From contig JAGPNK010000007.1 of the NCBI GenBank assembly GCA_020746835.1, positions 620,001 to 684,000 of the forward strand: a stretch of 64,000 nt of DNA, given 5' to 3'. Shown in pieces: positions 33,845 through 46,000 of the stretch. The notes under the pieces were generated by a model. That model made no database searches, was not told the origin of the DNA, and saw nothing but the letters and a program-made list of their open reading frames with translations. The translations under genes were made by a program, and so were the position numbers. Each line of letters starts with the position of its first letter. The stretch's first letter is position 1. Source of the DNA: Stachybotrys elegans. Taxonomy: Eukaryota > Ascomycota > Sordariomycetes > Hypocreales > Stachybotryaceae.

Positions 33845-34064
33845 ATCATACATATTTATATATATAGAAAAAGATGTACGGTAATGAACAAACGAATGGA
33901 ATGATTTGGAATTTCCTCATGCAGCACCTAGTGTATTACACTGTCTTATTCAACTATCTGTAAGTGCCATGGTATCATCCTAACCAGCTTCATAAATCAT
34001 TGACACATCCCACAACCTTCTCGTCACCACCATTCTTCAATACTTGCCTCGATACGCTCCCTCT

Positions 34065-35036
34065 TCACAGGTTCTGCATCCTCACGCTATCGCTGGAAGC
34101 AGACTTCTTGCCAGGCTGGGCTTCCCAGCTGACGCCCCGAGAAGAGTGCTGCTGTCTCAGAGCGAGGAGACGCTGCTGCCTGCGACGGTATATGTAAAAG
34201 GCAGCGCCGGCAATCAGCCCAACGCCAGCAATACTGCCCACGGCAATCCCGGCAATAGCGCCTCTGCTCAAGCCCGAACCGGAACTCGAGCCCCCGGAAG
34301 AGCCAGAACCGGAGGAACCGTCAGGGCTATCCTCCTCATCATCGTCATCATTGTCACTGGGGAAGTCCCCGTCGTGGTACCAGTCAGGGTTACCAGCATC
34401 CGGCTCTGTAGCGTTGAAGCACGGCACCGAGCCGTCAAAGTCGGCCAGCTGGACCCAGACGATGTCGGCGCAGGCGTAGAAGGTCTCGTTGTTGGGGTTG
34501 TCGAACTGTGCAATGTACTGGATCTGGAGGGTGGCCAAGTCGCCGGGCGACACAGACGAAGGGGCGTCGGGGATGTCGAGGCATGTGTGGCCGGGGTCGA
34601 GCTCCCGCATAGCCCGCGCGCTGATGAGGGTTTCAAAGTCGCTGTTCGACTGGGGATCTGTGTTGTGAACTGTTAGATATTGTCAAGCATAAAGAGCTTC
34701 TTGTTGGACTTACCATTGTTGTAGGCTATGCTGAGAATAACGTCGTAAGAGTCATCCTGCGCAACGAGAGCAACCTGTCCGTTCTCTTGGGGCATGTCAG
34801 CATATATTATCTCTACAACGTGAAGATCCTCCAATAAACTTACGCATGGGAAACTCTGTCCTATTGTGCGGCTCAGCCACCGAGCCGCAAGGACCGTGGT
34901 TGTCTGCATCGCCAGACCACACTCTGTCCTCGGGCCACATGAAAGCAGCAGGGCCTATATCATCCGCAGTGCCCTGAGCAGAGACATGGACGGCTGCATA
35001 GGCCACACCCATGACGAGGTGCTTAAGAGATGCCAT
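34065..35036 (-). CDS. BIM1-like copper-acquisition (LPMO-like X325-related) surface protein
   Basis: Secreted, membrane-anchored protein, 285 aa. Exons 35036-34844, 34785-34714, 34657-34065; introns 34786-34843 (CCAAG acceptor set by phase) and 34658-34713. Signal peptide MASLKHLVMGVAYAAVHVSA, then GPAAFMWPEDRVWS, ADNHGPCGS, DGQ-type strand NGQVALVAQDD, ISARAMRELDPGHTC and ETFYACADIVWV, the pattern of fungal BIM1-like proteins. An acidic/Gly-Ser stalk (DNDDDDEEDS..GSGSSGGSSS) leads to a transmembrane helix GAIAGIAVGSIAGVGLIAGA and a basic cytoplasmic tail RRRQQRLL. An N-terminal mature His, used by LPMO-like copper sites, is not obvious after the signal peptide, so copper binding here is uncertain. 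Family assignment is by eye. Confidence 0.7.
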
Positions 35037-35942
35037 GTCGAAAGATCGAAGACAAGCTGATGATACTGTAAATTGAGGATGCAGACTTGATATCGACACT
35101 GGGAAGCAAGATGGGTGAAAGCCGCAGGAGTGATGCCTCAAGTGGGAGCGAGCATGCCCGATATTTCCCAGCTTCTTATGCCCATGCCAAGTCACCGGCC
35201 CTTCTCCCCCCTCCTCTCCATTCTCCCGTAGCGATTCCCGTACAACAAGGTCATGACCCTGTACCACCACCACACAAAAGCCCCCCCTCTCTTGGCCCTT
35301 TCAGCTCCTCCCACAAAAAAAAGACCACTTCATATCCCACCGGCCTGCCAAGAACGCGCCAGTGCCAATATCAGACTCCCAACAGCGGGGCTCATCGCAA
35401 ACCATTGGCCCAGCCCCGACGGAGATGCGTGATTATCTGATGATCTGATAAAACCCCAGCTCCATCTGATTAGATGTGATCTCAGCACCTCATTGGTCAG
35501 CTACCAGTCAAGGTGCATGCCCGCTATCACGCCCTCGTCAATGGGTTGCCTTCCTGCCGAGGCCGGAGGCATGAATGGAGAAGGTGGCCCTCGTATAGCG
35601 ACCAGCTCGAATGAAATCCCTCATGTTGGCTAAAGGCCGCTTGCAAGGGCCATCTCTTGGCTCACCGTGGCGGAGGAGTCTTCGGCTGGATCTTGCCTCG
35701 GTGAGTCAATGGACGAGGCTGGTTGACTGGATTGACAGGTGATGCTGCAACTAAATGATCCATGCAGGCTAATTCGGTCCCTGCGAGGGCCCGGAGTCCA
35801 ACCCGATGTATAAAGAGGTCCTTGGCTGTTTGCTCCGTAGTGTGTATCCTGCACCCAGGCACCCTTCTCGTCTCCTCCTCATTCATTCCCCATCCCTCAC
35901 CCCATTCTTTCTCTCCCAGCTTACCCGCAAGTCTTCCTCACC
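35037..35942. promoter_or_regulatory. Divergent promoter of the BIM1-like and GPI-protein genes
   Basis: 906 bases between two divergent cell-surface genes. It holds a paired GATA-factor motif at 35433-35451 (separate entry) and short C/T tracts before the plus-strand start. No gene seen. Confidence 0.5.
35433..35451. promoter_or_regulatory. Paired ATCWGATAA GATA sites (iron-regulator SreA/Urbs1-type consensus)
   Basis: TTATCTGAT at 35433-35441 is the reverse complement of ATCAGATAA, and ATCTGATAA follows at 35443-35451, one base away. Both match ATCWGATAA, the consensus of fungal iron-responsive GATA repressors. A plain nitrogen-type (AreA) HGATAR reading is also possible. Confidence 0.5.
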
Positions 35943-36647
35943 ATGCATCCCATGCTCTCCCTCCTCACTCTGGGCCCTGTGCTCGCCGCAGCGGCCGTCT
36001 CCCGCGATGCCTTTGAGTTCCCCGACACTGTCCCCATGGAGAAGCGCCAGACCAGCGGCCCATCATACGAGTGCCACGCCGACTGCGGTACGTTATCCCC
36101 AACCTTATTCCTTCTCGGAAGACCATGCTGACTCGTCTTTTGTCCCCAGGCTTTGCGATCCGCAACGCTCGCACGGAAGGATACTGCGAGGACCCAGAGT
36201 GGCTGGAGCTTCTTGACGGATGTCTCGACTGCGCACTCGAGTTTGACATCTGGCAACACTATGGCGGGAGCGTCGGAGAGGCAGCCGAGGCTTGCGGTCT
36301 CGACGCCACGCCTCGACCAGCCGGTGCTGAGGCCGAGTCATCCTCCACCCCGGCTCCTGCCACCACGCTCGAAACCTCCTCCACTTCCCCGACTTCTGCT
36401 CCCGTCACTTCCAGCGAAGCACTCCCTGCCTCCACCACATCGGCTGCCGTCGTCACGACGACCTCGGCCTCTACCCCAGGAAACGGCGTACGTATTCGAA
36501 GCTTCTCACTTGCACTGGAAAGCAGCTCACACAAGACAGACCATCACCCCGGCACCCACTCCACCTAGCGAGGCCACCTCTCCTCGTGCTCTCTCCGGCA
36601 TTCTGGCCGTCGCTGCCGCCGCCATGATCGCCGCGTTTGTAATGTAA
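35943..36647 (+). CDS. Small Cys-rich GPI-anchored secreted protein
   Basis: Predicted extracellular protein, 196 aa. Exons 35943-36087, 36150-36487, 36540-36647; introns 36088-36149 and 36488-36539; the last acceptor (ACAAGACAG) is the AG that puts the third exon in the frame coding for the hydrophobic tail. Signal peptide MHPMLSLLTLGPVLAAAAVS, a Lys-Arg Kex2-type site in PMEKRQTSG, then a six-Cys domain (YECHADCG, GYCEDPEW, GCLDCALEF, EACGLDA). A Ser/Thr/Pro-rich, presumably O-glycosylated stalk follows. The C-terminus (SPRALSGILAVAAAAMIAAFVM) is a GPI-attachment signal. Function is unknown; it is not a CFEM domain, which needs eight Cys. Confidence 0.78.
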
Positions 36648-36853
36648 GGTGACGGCTCACCGAGCTCCCTAAACAAGGTGTAGCATTGTTCTGTATATCA
36701 AGATAGTAGCAATTCATTCGATCCGTCAAAAGCGCGCAGTAACGAAAGACAAGAGAAAATACTCCAAAGCATGACCTCACAGACGCCGTGTCGAGTAGGT
36801 AGACCAGCATGTGCCTAGAACAACGAGTGAACAGAGTGAATCGCCCCCAAGTT

Positions 36854-37450
36854 CTAACCTCGCAACTCCATGCCGCCAAATGCCCTGTCCAGCTCGGCGC
36901 CCTCGTCAACTTGGGGCGCCGCTGGCTGGGACTGAGCGGCATCCACCTCTAGTACGGACACTTCATTAGCTTGTGACGAGGAAGCATGACGCTCCGGTTC
37001 CAGAATGCGCGCCTCGCTGTCGAGCCAGCCTGGCGCCAGGCGTCTCTTCTCGGCCAGCTCGCGCTCCCGGATGCGCTCCTCAAGCTCCCCCAGCTCGCGC
37101 TCGGCGTCCTGCTGCATCTTGACGATGTGATCCTGCAGGGCGCGGCACGAGGCCATGATGTCCTCGGGATGCGCTGCGTGGCCCGACCCCGACACGACAT
37201 ACTTGGGCTTGGGCTGCTGGGAGGGCCCATCGCCGGCCGCGGCTGGAATGCCAAGCGAGGAGGGGGGGATCGTAGACGGCAGCGTCTTGTAGTTGTAAGA
37301 CAGCGTGGTGGCCGCAGGGAGGGAGACGAATGGCGACACGGTGAGGGGGACCTGCTCGAGCAGGTGGTGCGGTCCTGCGCAAAAGTGTCAGCCGTGAGGG
37401 CCAGGGCGAAGCGGTCGGCATGGCATCTCTGGCGTACGGTTGTTGTGCAT
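36854..37450 (-). CDS. Hypothetical coiled-coil protein, about 177 aa
   Basis: Exons 37450-37438 and 37374-36854; intron 37375-37437 lies just after the fourth codon and joins MHNN to RPHHLLEQVPLTVSP. Recognisable segments: LPAATTLSYNYKTLPSTIPPS, a helical charged stretch IVKMQQDAERELGELEERIRERELAEKRR (coiled coil, cited in parts: VKMQQDAEREL, LEERIRERELAEKRR) and an acidic C-terminus. I do not recognise the family. The frame stays open upstream to another ATG at 37669, including a helical-looking RLLACVIRLQHAHIEL; if that is coding the protein would be 250 aa. The start is therefore uncertain. It converges on the GPI-protein gene, about 200 bases apart. Confidence 0.5.
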
Positions 37451-38121
37451 TGTGGCGATGAGCTCAATATGCGCGTGCTGAAGCCTGATGACGCAGGCAA
37501 GGAGACGAGGGGGTGGTGATGGTTCTATTGGCACTTGGACAGCGCGCGAACGGATAAGGGAAATACGAGGACAAGACGATGGAGAAGCGCGGCGAGGGGA
37601 TGCGATTACGGTGATGCAGGTTGGCAGGCAGCAAGCATGGATCTGGAAGCCAAGGTCCAGATCAATCATATGATAAATAACTGTACTGGCCTGAAGCTAG
37701 GAAAGATCTGCCCCACAGCCAATCTGCTGCCACTGTAAACTCACAATCCTCTTCTCTGAGTCCCTTTCAAGGACTGCCCAATTCACTTCAAGAAAAAAAG
37801 GAGGAAAGGACGACAATATTCATGTAAAATAACCAGATTTAAATAAAAATACTAGATAGTAATACAAGCCTGTTGAGCAGATAAGTAGATAACTACTAGG
37901 TTAGCATGCAAATTTACAGAATGAATTCTTCGACTCGGAAGATATTAATAGGCAATTCCTCTGCCCCAAACGCCAACCTTCAAGATGGTCCAGCAAAAGA
38001 AATAAAGAAAAAAAGAAGAAGAAGAAAAAAAAGAGAAATGAAAACACCACCACTCTGACACCCTCTTTCCCTTTATATGACATCACGTATGTAACCGCCT
38101 CACATCCTCTTAGGCCGCGTC
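37451..38121. other. Intergenic, AT- and GA-rich
   Basis: About 670 bases. 37780-37910 is AT-rich, and 37998-38042 is nearly all A and G. Apart from the possible N-terminal extension of the hypothetical gene (to 37669), no coding signal is seen. Confidence 0.4.
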
Positions 38122-40895
38122 TCACCTCACCTTCTCAGGACGCACCCTGCCAAACTCATCCACATTATACAGCCCGAGAGCATTGGGGCTTCCCATCGAC
38201 TTGACCTCCTCCCACGCCTCCATCTTTCCTCTCCCCACGAGCGTCGACTCGCGGCTGATATTAGCCCCAGAACCGGTCTCCTGCAATATATTGGACTCCT
38301 CGTCCTCAGCTCCGGGCGCCTGGTTCTCCTTGCCTTGCTGTTGGAGCCCCTGCATCCGGACCACCACCGTTGGGCGGCTGCGGCGTGCCATGTCCGCCCT
38401 GCTGTGCCTCTGAGGGCTCGCCCCGGCTAGGTTCAGGTAATGTCGGCTGCTGGCGGAGCTTCTTTTGTGGTAGCTCATGCGTCGCGGGCTCTGCGAAGAC
38501 GCATCACCCTCCGCAAACGTCATCGAGTTCGCGCTCATGGTGCTCACTGCGCTGTTCATCCTGCGCAGCTCGGCCACAGTGCCAGCTACACCAAGAGAAT
38601 CCTCCTTGGTCGGAGAAGGTGGTTGTTGCTGTGGCCGCCAGCTTGCCATTGTCGCACTCGGGCCTCCTTCGCAGTCATCTGGGTAACAGGAGCTCGCGAA
38701 TGAGGAGACAGAGGGTCCTCGTTGCAGCGGCAGTGATGGGAAAACCCTTGACTGAGGGGTCTGTGGTGTCTTTGGTTGGGGCAGCAGCGGAGTAGGGAAA
38801 TTGTTCTTCTCGGCATATGCCTCCGAGGACAGCTCAGGCAGCTCTCTCTTGGTGACCCTTTCCGACAAGAGGGCGTTGAGAATATCTTGGCCATTGGAGC
38901 GAGGGGGTGGCAGCCGAATTTCTGGAGTCCCATCATTCACCTCAAAAGTGCTTGCACTCGGGGATGTATTGGCAGGACTTCCTCCACGCCCTTCAAGGCT
39001 TGGAGAGCCCTGCGCCGTATCTTCGGAATCAGAATCGCCGTATATCGACTTCTTCAGAATGGTCGCCTTCATTTTTGGTGGTGCCATCGAAAACTGGGGT
39101 GCTGCTGCTACGCCATCCTCTTCAAGCAGAAAAGTCACCTTGGGCTTCTGCTTGGGTTGTCTAGGCGTTTCATCGCCATCGACTTGATTCTCCACGAGCG
39201 GCTGCTGAAGCTCCGGCGCAGGCTTCTTCATTGGCCACTCTATCTTCTCCTCGTGATGGACGAAAGCCTGCATGCTTGAAATGCGCAGGTTGGGCGTCAG
39301 GCGCTTTGGTGACTGTGGTCCAGCCATCTTCTTTGTTGATTCCATGACGGAGGCGCGGGCCGTCAGAGCTGTGACGAAAGGATCGTGTAATTGGAGGGTT
39401 TCCTGCGACCTATTATCCTCCACGTCGCTGACACTATAAAGTGTAGATAGAGTGCTTGAGGTGTTGCTGTGCGTTGATGCCGCTCTCTTGTGCTGGATTG
39501 GCTGATCATTACCACTGTATACGCTCCTGTCATCCTCTTCACTGACTAAGCTATAGCAAGAAACGCTCTCGCTATCCTCCATTTCGGGGCTCGTCTTGAT
39601 AGTTAGATACTTCGTAGCCGCCGAGCCGGCCATAGCTTGGCCATCTATTGGAAGTGACTGCTGACCATGCGGCTTTACCGGGCTTGGGGGAGTCAGTCCA
39701 ATGATGACGGGCCCATGCGCGGAGCCCAAGATGCCCTTCCTGGGTGATCTGCGAAGTCTCTTTGTGGGCGAGGAATTAGGCGTACTGTTGGTCGACTTGC
39801 CCTCTTGCAACCGCTCATCAATAGATCTGAGCACATTCTGCAGGTCGACGTCCGTGATTGATGGCTGTCTATGGCTGTGGCCATGACTGGGAGCTCGACC
39901 ACGAGCCCGTGTTACGTCGTGTGCAGCGCCGGGAGTTCGAGCCGTTGGAACCAATAAATGGGGGTTCAACGGCGTTCTATTCTGTCGCTTCAGGATGTGA
40001 ATCTCTGGCTCCACGATCACCTCTGTTGGCTTTTCATCGGGTTCCGCCAGTCCCTGCTCCGCCAGGTTCACTGGATGTGGAGGCTTGGAAAACCAGCTAT
40101 CCCTACAAAACCATGTTTCCTTCGGCGTCTTGGAGTTGTTGTCGCTGTTGTTGTTGTTGTTGCTCTCATCGTTGTCCTTGGCATCGTCGTGCCAGACTCG
40201 CTCACGCGGCCTTCCGCGTCGTTCCTCCTCCTCGTCTTGGACCTGGTGAGAAGGAAGCGGTGCTTGCACCGAAGATGCAGCAGATATCGAGCCGTGGTTG
40301 GAGAATCGGCTTCCCGAGTACTCGGAGCCCAATCCGCGATACTTGGTGTGGCTCCGGTCAGCTTCTATGTTAGGTAACGCATATCCATGGCCTGGAGCGT
40401 CTCTGATACGGCGGAGCTGGATACGCCATGAAATTAATAGGCCGATTGCGAGCACCAGAAGCACAGCCCCTCCCAAGGACAACCCCAGGAGCCATCCCAG
40501 GTTGGGCCCTGTAGGCTCATGCCGTTCTTCTGCGCGTGGCTGGATCTCGGGCAACATGACGTTCGACGACGGGATCTTCGACCCGGACTCGGCGGTAGAA
40601 GCAGCAGTAAGGAGCGAGGTATGACGAGATGAGGAGGTTGGGCTCGACGAGATACCATACCTGGGAAGGGGCGGTCATTTTGTTGTTTGCCCTCACCATT
40701 ACGATCATCGCTCCCCTCATCCTCGCTCTTGAGTATTTGAGGGTCTCACCACGATATGTTGTGGAATGCGTCGTCCAGCGTGACCCATTCCTACTAAGCA
40801 TTCTCGTCAGGCTCGATCTCGCTGAGGTATGAGACAGTGTTTTGTAATTTAAAAGAGAAAAGAAAATCGACCTGAATCGCTGGTTGGAGTCGCAT
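38122..40895 (-). CDS. Large disordered single-pass membrane protein
   Basis: Unknown fungal protein, 867 aa in this model. Exons 40895-40872 (8 codons, MRLQPAIQ), 40790-40750 (41 nt, EWVTLDDAFHNIS), 40660-38122. The tiny exons were added because the big exon stays coherent upstream of its first ATG (40557), ends in a CCCAG acceptor, and the joins restore W-YGISSSPTSS in phase. The first donor (GTCGAT) is weak. Ser/Thr-rich segment, then a transmembrane helix LGWLLGLSLGGAVLLVLAIG and a basic stop-transfer RIQLRRIRD. The remaining 750 residues look cytoplasmic and disordered, with Ser/Pro/Lys/Arg clusters (SPTKRLRRSPRKGIL, SQSPRRMSYHKRSS) suited to phosphorylation. No catalytic domain is visible; a cell-wall or polarity sensor-like role is only a guess. 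Confidence 0.65.
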
Positions 40896-41296
40896 TATGG
40901 TGCAAATCGACTGCCTCGCCGAGAGCCTATGAAATTTCATTAGACCATCTAGTTGTAGTCAGCTCCCTGCAACAGGGGTAACTGACCTTGACAAGGCGAC
41001 TCCTCAATGTACAGCAAGAATGGCAAATATAGGTGCATATCTCGTTACTCATCACATTGAACCTAACTAACCACGTAGCTCCTGGGAGACGCCATGTTAT
41101 TGATAAAGGAGTAGCATCTGATCCTAACATAGCGCGCAACCAAATCTTGTTCCAAGTTTGTGTCGAAAATCCGGAACCCGTCCAGATGACAAAAGAAATA
41201 ACAAAAAGCCTCCCCGAATTTCACAACCGTTTCTTGGTATCGAGCTGTATTCTTTTTCTTTTCTTTGGCTTTCCTTTACCTTTCCCCTTGAAAAGC
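40896..41296. other. Intergenic, nothing recognised
   Basis: About 400 bases between two minus-strand genes. No coding signal. Confidence 0.4.
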
Positions 41297-43021
41297 TTAA
41301 ATATGACGGTGTCCATGACCATGCAGGTGTGCTCCGCGTCGCTTTCGCTGGGCAGCGTTGCTAGGGGAAGCAGGGACGACCACAGTGGTGGTGGAGTCGA
41401 GAATCTCGGTGACGGTAACCATCTCCTCAGCCCAGAGGATCTTGCTGACAACGTTTCCGTTAGTCACGTACTGGGTGCTGAAGATATCGGGGTTCTCCTC
41501 CACGGGCGCGAACTCAGGAGCGGCGGTGGTAGTGGGCGCGGGAGCAACAGGCTGCTCGACCACCGGGGCGTTGTTGGCAATTGCCTCAGCAGTGGGAGCG
41601 GGGGGAGGAGGAGCAGGGATGGACGTGAGGGTTGTGGGAGCAGGAGCAGGAAGGATATTGGCCGATGACTCATGGAAAACCTCGCCAGGAACAGGAGAGG
41701 CAGGGTCCTTGGGTGGCTGGCCAGGCAGGTAAGTCAGGGTCGGCATGGGAGGTTGAGAAGACTCGATGGGAGGAGCGGGCTTGTCATCGCCCAACAGGGA
41801 GCCACCAGGAAGAGAGGCAAAGGGGCCCTCGCAATCCTCGTTCTCCAGGATGAGAGGGAGCTTCGCCTCGCACTTCTTCGAGGTCTCTTCGCTGACCACG
41901 TTGAAAAGAGGGCAGTCTTCGATCCTTCCGGAAGGGTTGGTGCAGGTCTGGATAGCACTCTGGAGGAATTCAGGCTCCCAACCAGTAAGGAAATCAGCGT
42001 GGTAGCCGTAGCCTAGAAAGATTAGCTGAGTAAAACTGTGCATGTCTGGTCGTTACTCACCAGTATAGTCACCGTTGGAGATGACAAAGCGGCCATTGCG
42101 GTTGGCATAGGCATTAGTGGCCCAGATAGTCTCGTAGAGGAGGCTGGGGGTGCGTACGTCGTAACCCTTGGGGCAGTTGCCAGTGATGACAAGGTCAGGG
42201 TAAGCGACGTGGTCCTTGTGGTTGGTGCTGTCGGTGTCCTCTCCATTCCAGCACGAAGGGAACATCATCTCAAATCGAACACCATCCTTGCAGTTGGCAT
42301 CGAGGTACGACTTCTCGGGTAGGAAATGGCGGTAGAGAGTAGCCTCAGGGTCCTTAGCGTAGTTGAGGCAGTTGAAACCAATAGCTCGCTGAGCGAGCGT
42401 CTTCTGGTCCGTCTCTCCGCTCAAAGCCCAGAGCGACTTCTCGGGATCCGGCTTGTTAGGGTCACCGGCGGTGTATTCGCGTCGCGCCGTGTCACCGGCA
42501 AGCATGCGGAAGCCAGGGGGGAAGGCGGTAATGTTGTCTCCATTGAGGAGGTAGTAGCTGGACAGCATTAGCACGGAACCGCATTGTGCACAAGCCGTGC
42601 TTATTTCTGAATTTTCGGGACTGAGGTTGTACTTACGCCAGCATGCCTCCAACTTGGTTGACGAGTTCAAACTCGCCAGTGTCGGCGTCCTGGAAATACA
42701 GCGATGGGTGCCAGTACACCGACTTGTCCTGGGTAACACGGCAAGAGGTGCAGTCACCACCCATCAAGGTAGAAAAATCGCCAATAAGGTCGAATCCTAG
42801 TGTGAAATTAGCATCAAGTTCAATAAATCATCGCTTCAGAGGGAGCGCGTGAACTTAAACTCACCAGAGGATCCGTGAATCGAGTGAACGTGAGGAGAAG
42901 GAACCCCAGGGTCAACAATAGGGTCCATTCGCGCAAGGGCAACGCGCGAAGGGCACTCCATGCGCCAGAAGGCGTGGGCGCCGGCAATCAGGCCGGCGAA
43001 AATGGTCGACGACTTCATCAT
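41297..43021 (-). CDS. Secreted DUF1996-domain protein
   Basis: Predicted secreted protein, 509 aa, of a fungal family of unknown function. Exons 43021-42865, 42796-42637, 42557-42061, 42012-41297; introns 42797-42864, 42558-42636, 42013-42060; all phases close. Signal peptide MMKSSTIFAGLIAGAHA, then the DUF1996 hallmarks FWRMECPSRVALARMDPIVDPG (cited as FWRMECPS and ARMDPIVDPG), SPHVHSIHGSSG, CTSCRVTQDKSVYWHPSLYF, PPGFRMLAGD, NFNCLNY-like GFNCLNY, MMFPSCWNGED, HVAYP and NGDYTGYGYHADFLTGW. After residue 340 comes a Pro/Ala/Thr-rich, probably O-glycosylated region. The extreme C-terminus is a short basic, His-rich tail (RRGAHLHGHGHRHI). No enzymatic activity is established for the family. The start has two adjacent ATGs. 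Confidence 0.88.
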
Positions 43022-46000
43022 CTTGATAGTAATATTTTTAGTTGCGTTATGAGGCGGGTGCGATGCTGTAGTCGGCCAAACGAAAGGCTAGAAGGAGTGG
43101 ACGACGCAACCAGGCAGTCTGAAGTAAGGTGTTAGTCGGCTCAAGACGCACGTGAAATGGCTGGCAGATGAATTTGAAAACAAGATGGATCGCGTTGGTA
43201 AAGATGCAGGAGAAGAGAGGGATGGTATGAGTCGATCAGGCTGCGCGTGACGACTTTGTGCGGGTGATAAGTTTGTGATAAGAATGGAGGGCAGGAGCGG
43301 GTGTGCAGGTAGGCGGCAGGTGCAACCAGGAAGCTGATGCTAGAAGGAAGTCACCAAGGTGAGGTGAGCAAGTTGTGAGGAATATCTGAGGCTGTGCCAG
43401 CATTCAACAACTTCCACAGGAAAGGCTCTTTTTGTGCACTTGCAACACGTCAACAGCTGGCAAAGCCAACACATAATGGCTGTGATTAGGTGACAGCCAG
43501 ACCCCATTCTGCATTCTTCCTCATCTCAACCGAGCAAGCACAGGTGCCATCGATACAACTCGACATGCTCCGACTCTCCACGAGGTGCGACCGAAGATGC
43601 AGCTCTAATCTTGCGCTGAGATGCCGCCGGGCTTGGATGATTTCGACGTGTAATGTAGGTAATGTGCCATGGGATATGCTGGAACTTCTGCAACGTCACT
43701 GCCATCATGCTGTGGACTTACCAAAGAAATCCAGATGTATCCGCAAGAGGATGAAAGGTGTACAGAGAAAGTGTGAAGAGGACAAGCCAACTTCGACCCT
43801 GTCAGATCAAGAAGGCCCTCGTACTCCTAAACAGTTTTATCCCTCTCGACGAGCCACGCTTCGTCAATCCCAGCCCCGTTCAGGGTTCTGAGACTCAAGA
43901 TTCCAAGGGAGGGCCGCGTTTGTGTATGGCCAGGCGAACAATGTTGATAATGGAACCCCACGGCGGTTCACCACGTGAGATTGGGTAGTTCACTTCTGGT
44001 CGAGATCGAGAAGGCGACCTTGGCGTTCTGACTGATCAACAGACTTCGAGGTCGGAAAGGCCGATGAATGTCGAATGTCGGACTGCTATAGGACCGTTGG
44101 ACAAAGCTGGTGTAGCGCGAGGCGAAACGTTACTTCAGGTCGGTGTTTTCGGTTTGTCCTTCTCTTCCTTGCGCCCTATGAATACCGTCTGCTAACCCGA
44201 AGACCGCGTAGGTGCCAGTCGCAAGCTGGTCCTTGACCTGGCGTCTAGTAAAATGAAGCGAAGGTTGTGTATGGCCTGGAACGATCAAAGAGAATCTGAG
44301 TGAGTGGACGAACGTCGAGGCTATCGTGTAAGGAGCGTGTTTGGTGCCAGTCGATGACTGACTTAACAGAGGAAAGAGTGGCAAGTTTGGCGACAAGACA
44401 GAATCAACCCAGTCACGCAAATCGAAGAGCGAAGGGAGAGAGTCAGGAAGAAACAATGGATTCCATGGTGGAGAAAGAGCGCTTTAAGAGCAACATGGAC
44501 CGACGTACTCCAGGAGTGAACCACACACACACCCACGATGGGGCCGATCCTCCTGTCCCTCAGACCGCACATCAGAAGTCCGGCAGGGGCAGTGACGAAG
44601 ATTAAAGTGATGATAGTCGCCCTACCTCGCCCGCCCCGTCTTTTGCCCAGCCATGGTGGGGAAGATGATAAGATAATCCAGGGGAAGGGGATCACCAGGA
44701 GTATCAGCCGAAGCAAGTACAAGCGCACTAACAGCGACCCGCAGGGCACCCATCCGAAGTCTGAGAAGTACGTGGATCCGCCTGAGCCCAAGATAGCCAG
44801 CAAGTATCTACGGCAGATTGGGATGGGCGGGAGCGAAAGGGATACCCGCCATTGTGGATGATTGGTCTGTATCCACCCACATTCAGGTACCAAGACTGAA
44901 GGTGGTGTTTCAGTTAATGGGAGGAGACCAATGAGATTCATCCATGCATATGGCGCATGAACAGAATTACCCCTGAAGATGTGGCTTCGCAAACGCCTCA
45001 TAGTTGCATGTCGATGTTTGTGGAGAACAGGGATGGGAGAAGGAAGGGTCCTTCGCAGGAGTTGGGATTCCGATGCCGTCGTCTTCCCGTTTCCCATTGC
45101 TCGAAAAGGCGCCGTGAGCATGCATGCAAGCGAGCGAGCCGCTGGTCTGCATGCTTCCATGAGGATGGACATCGGTGACGACAACGTACCATTGAGATCG
45201 GACAGGTTCAGACAGGAAGCGCACCGTGCAGTGCTAGCAGTATCTCCTATGTACTGTACCTAGCGCCGAGGGAGCTTCTGATTCCTGGCAGAGCAGATGA
45301 GCAACTGGGCCCAGAAATAACGATTGCCGCCTAGAGTCACTCCCGGTCTCACAGCAAGATTGCGATGACCCCTCAAAAACCTTGGACAGAAGGGGGCTTG
45401 GAGGCTTGGAGCCAAGTCAGATCTAGCCGCATATGCAAGGTACAGAAGTTTGTTCCCGTTGTGCAACGGTTGCACAACTAGCCAACCGCCTCGCAGCGGA
45501 TACTACCAGATGAGTTGTCCCTGCAGGGCAGATTAGTACGTGTTTCGTTCCTCCAGTGAAGGGCGCACATGCATAGCCTACGTCGATTGGTCATACGAAT
45601 TGGCTTGCTACAAATGCTGTCCTTCTGTGGCTTGGGCGGATGGCATGATTTTGATGTTCTCTGTGCGCGGGGGGGTCTCGTCTGAGCATTCAGGTCAAGC
45701 TCTGTATCACCATAAACGCCCAGGGGCAAGGGAGGGTCTTCAACAGCCATTGCACACGCGTTTGGGGGTTGTTTCAAATGCCAAGCATCCGACCAATGCG
45801 GTGGCTGGTTCTCTGTCTGGCTTGCACGGTCCCCTGCAAATAGAGGTTAAGCATCGGAAACTTCCCATCAGAGAGCTCTGGCCCTCCGAGCCTGTTGCCA
45901 CCATCGCGTTACAGAAGCCATCAATCCCCTTTAGCCTGGCTCGGTGACCATGGCCATCGGCTGCTGAAACTGGTGGGCACATTCACACGGAATAGCCGTC

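Noticed and set aside
44363..45184. 273-codon minus-strand frame with hydrophobic stretches
   Set aside because: Hydrophobic runs look random, there is no ATG-context or domain support, and overlapping plus-strand frames are equally open.
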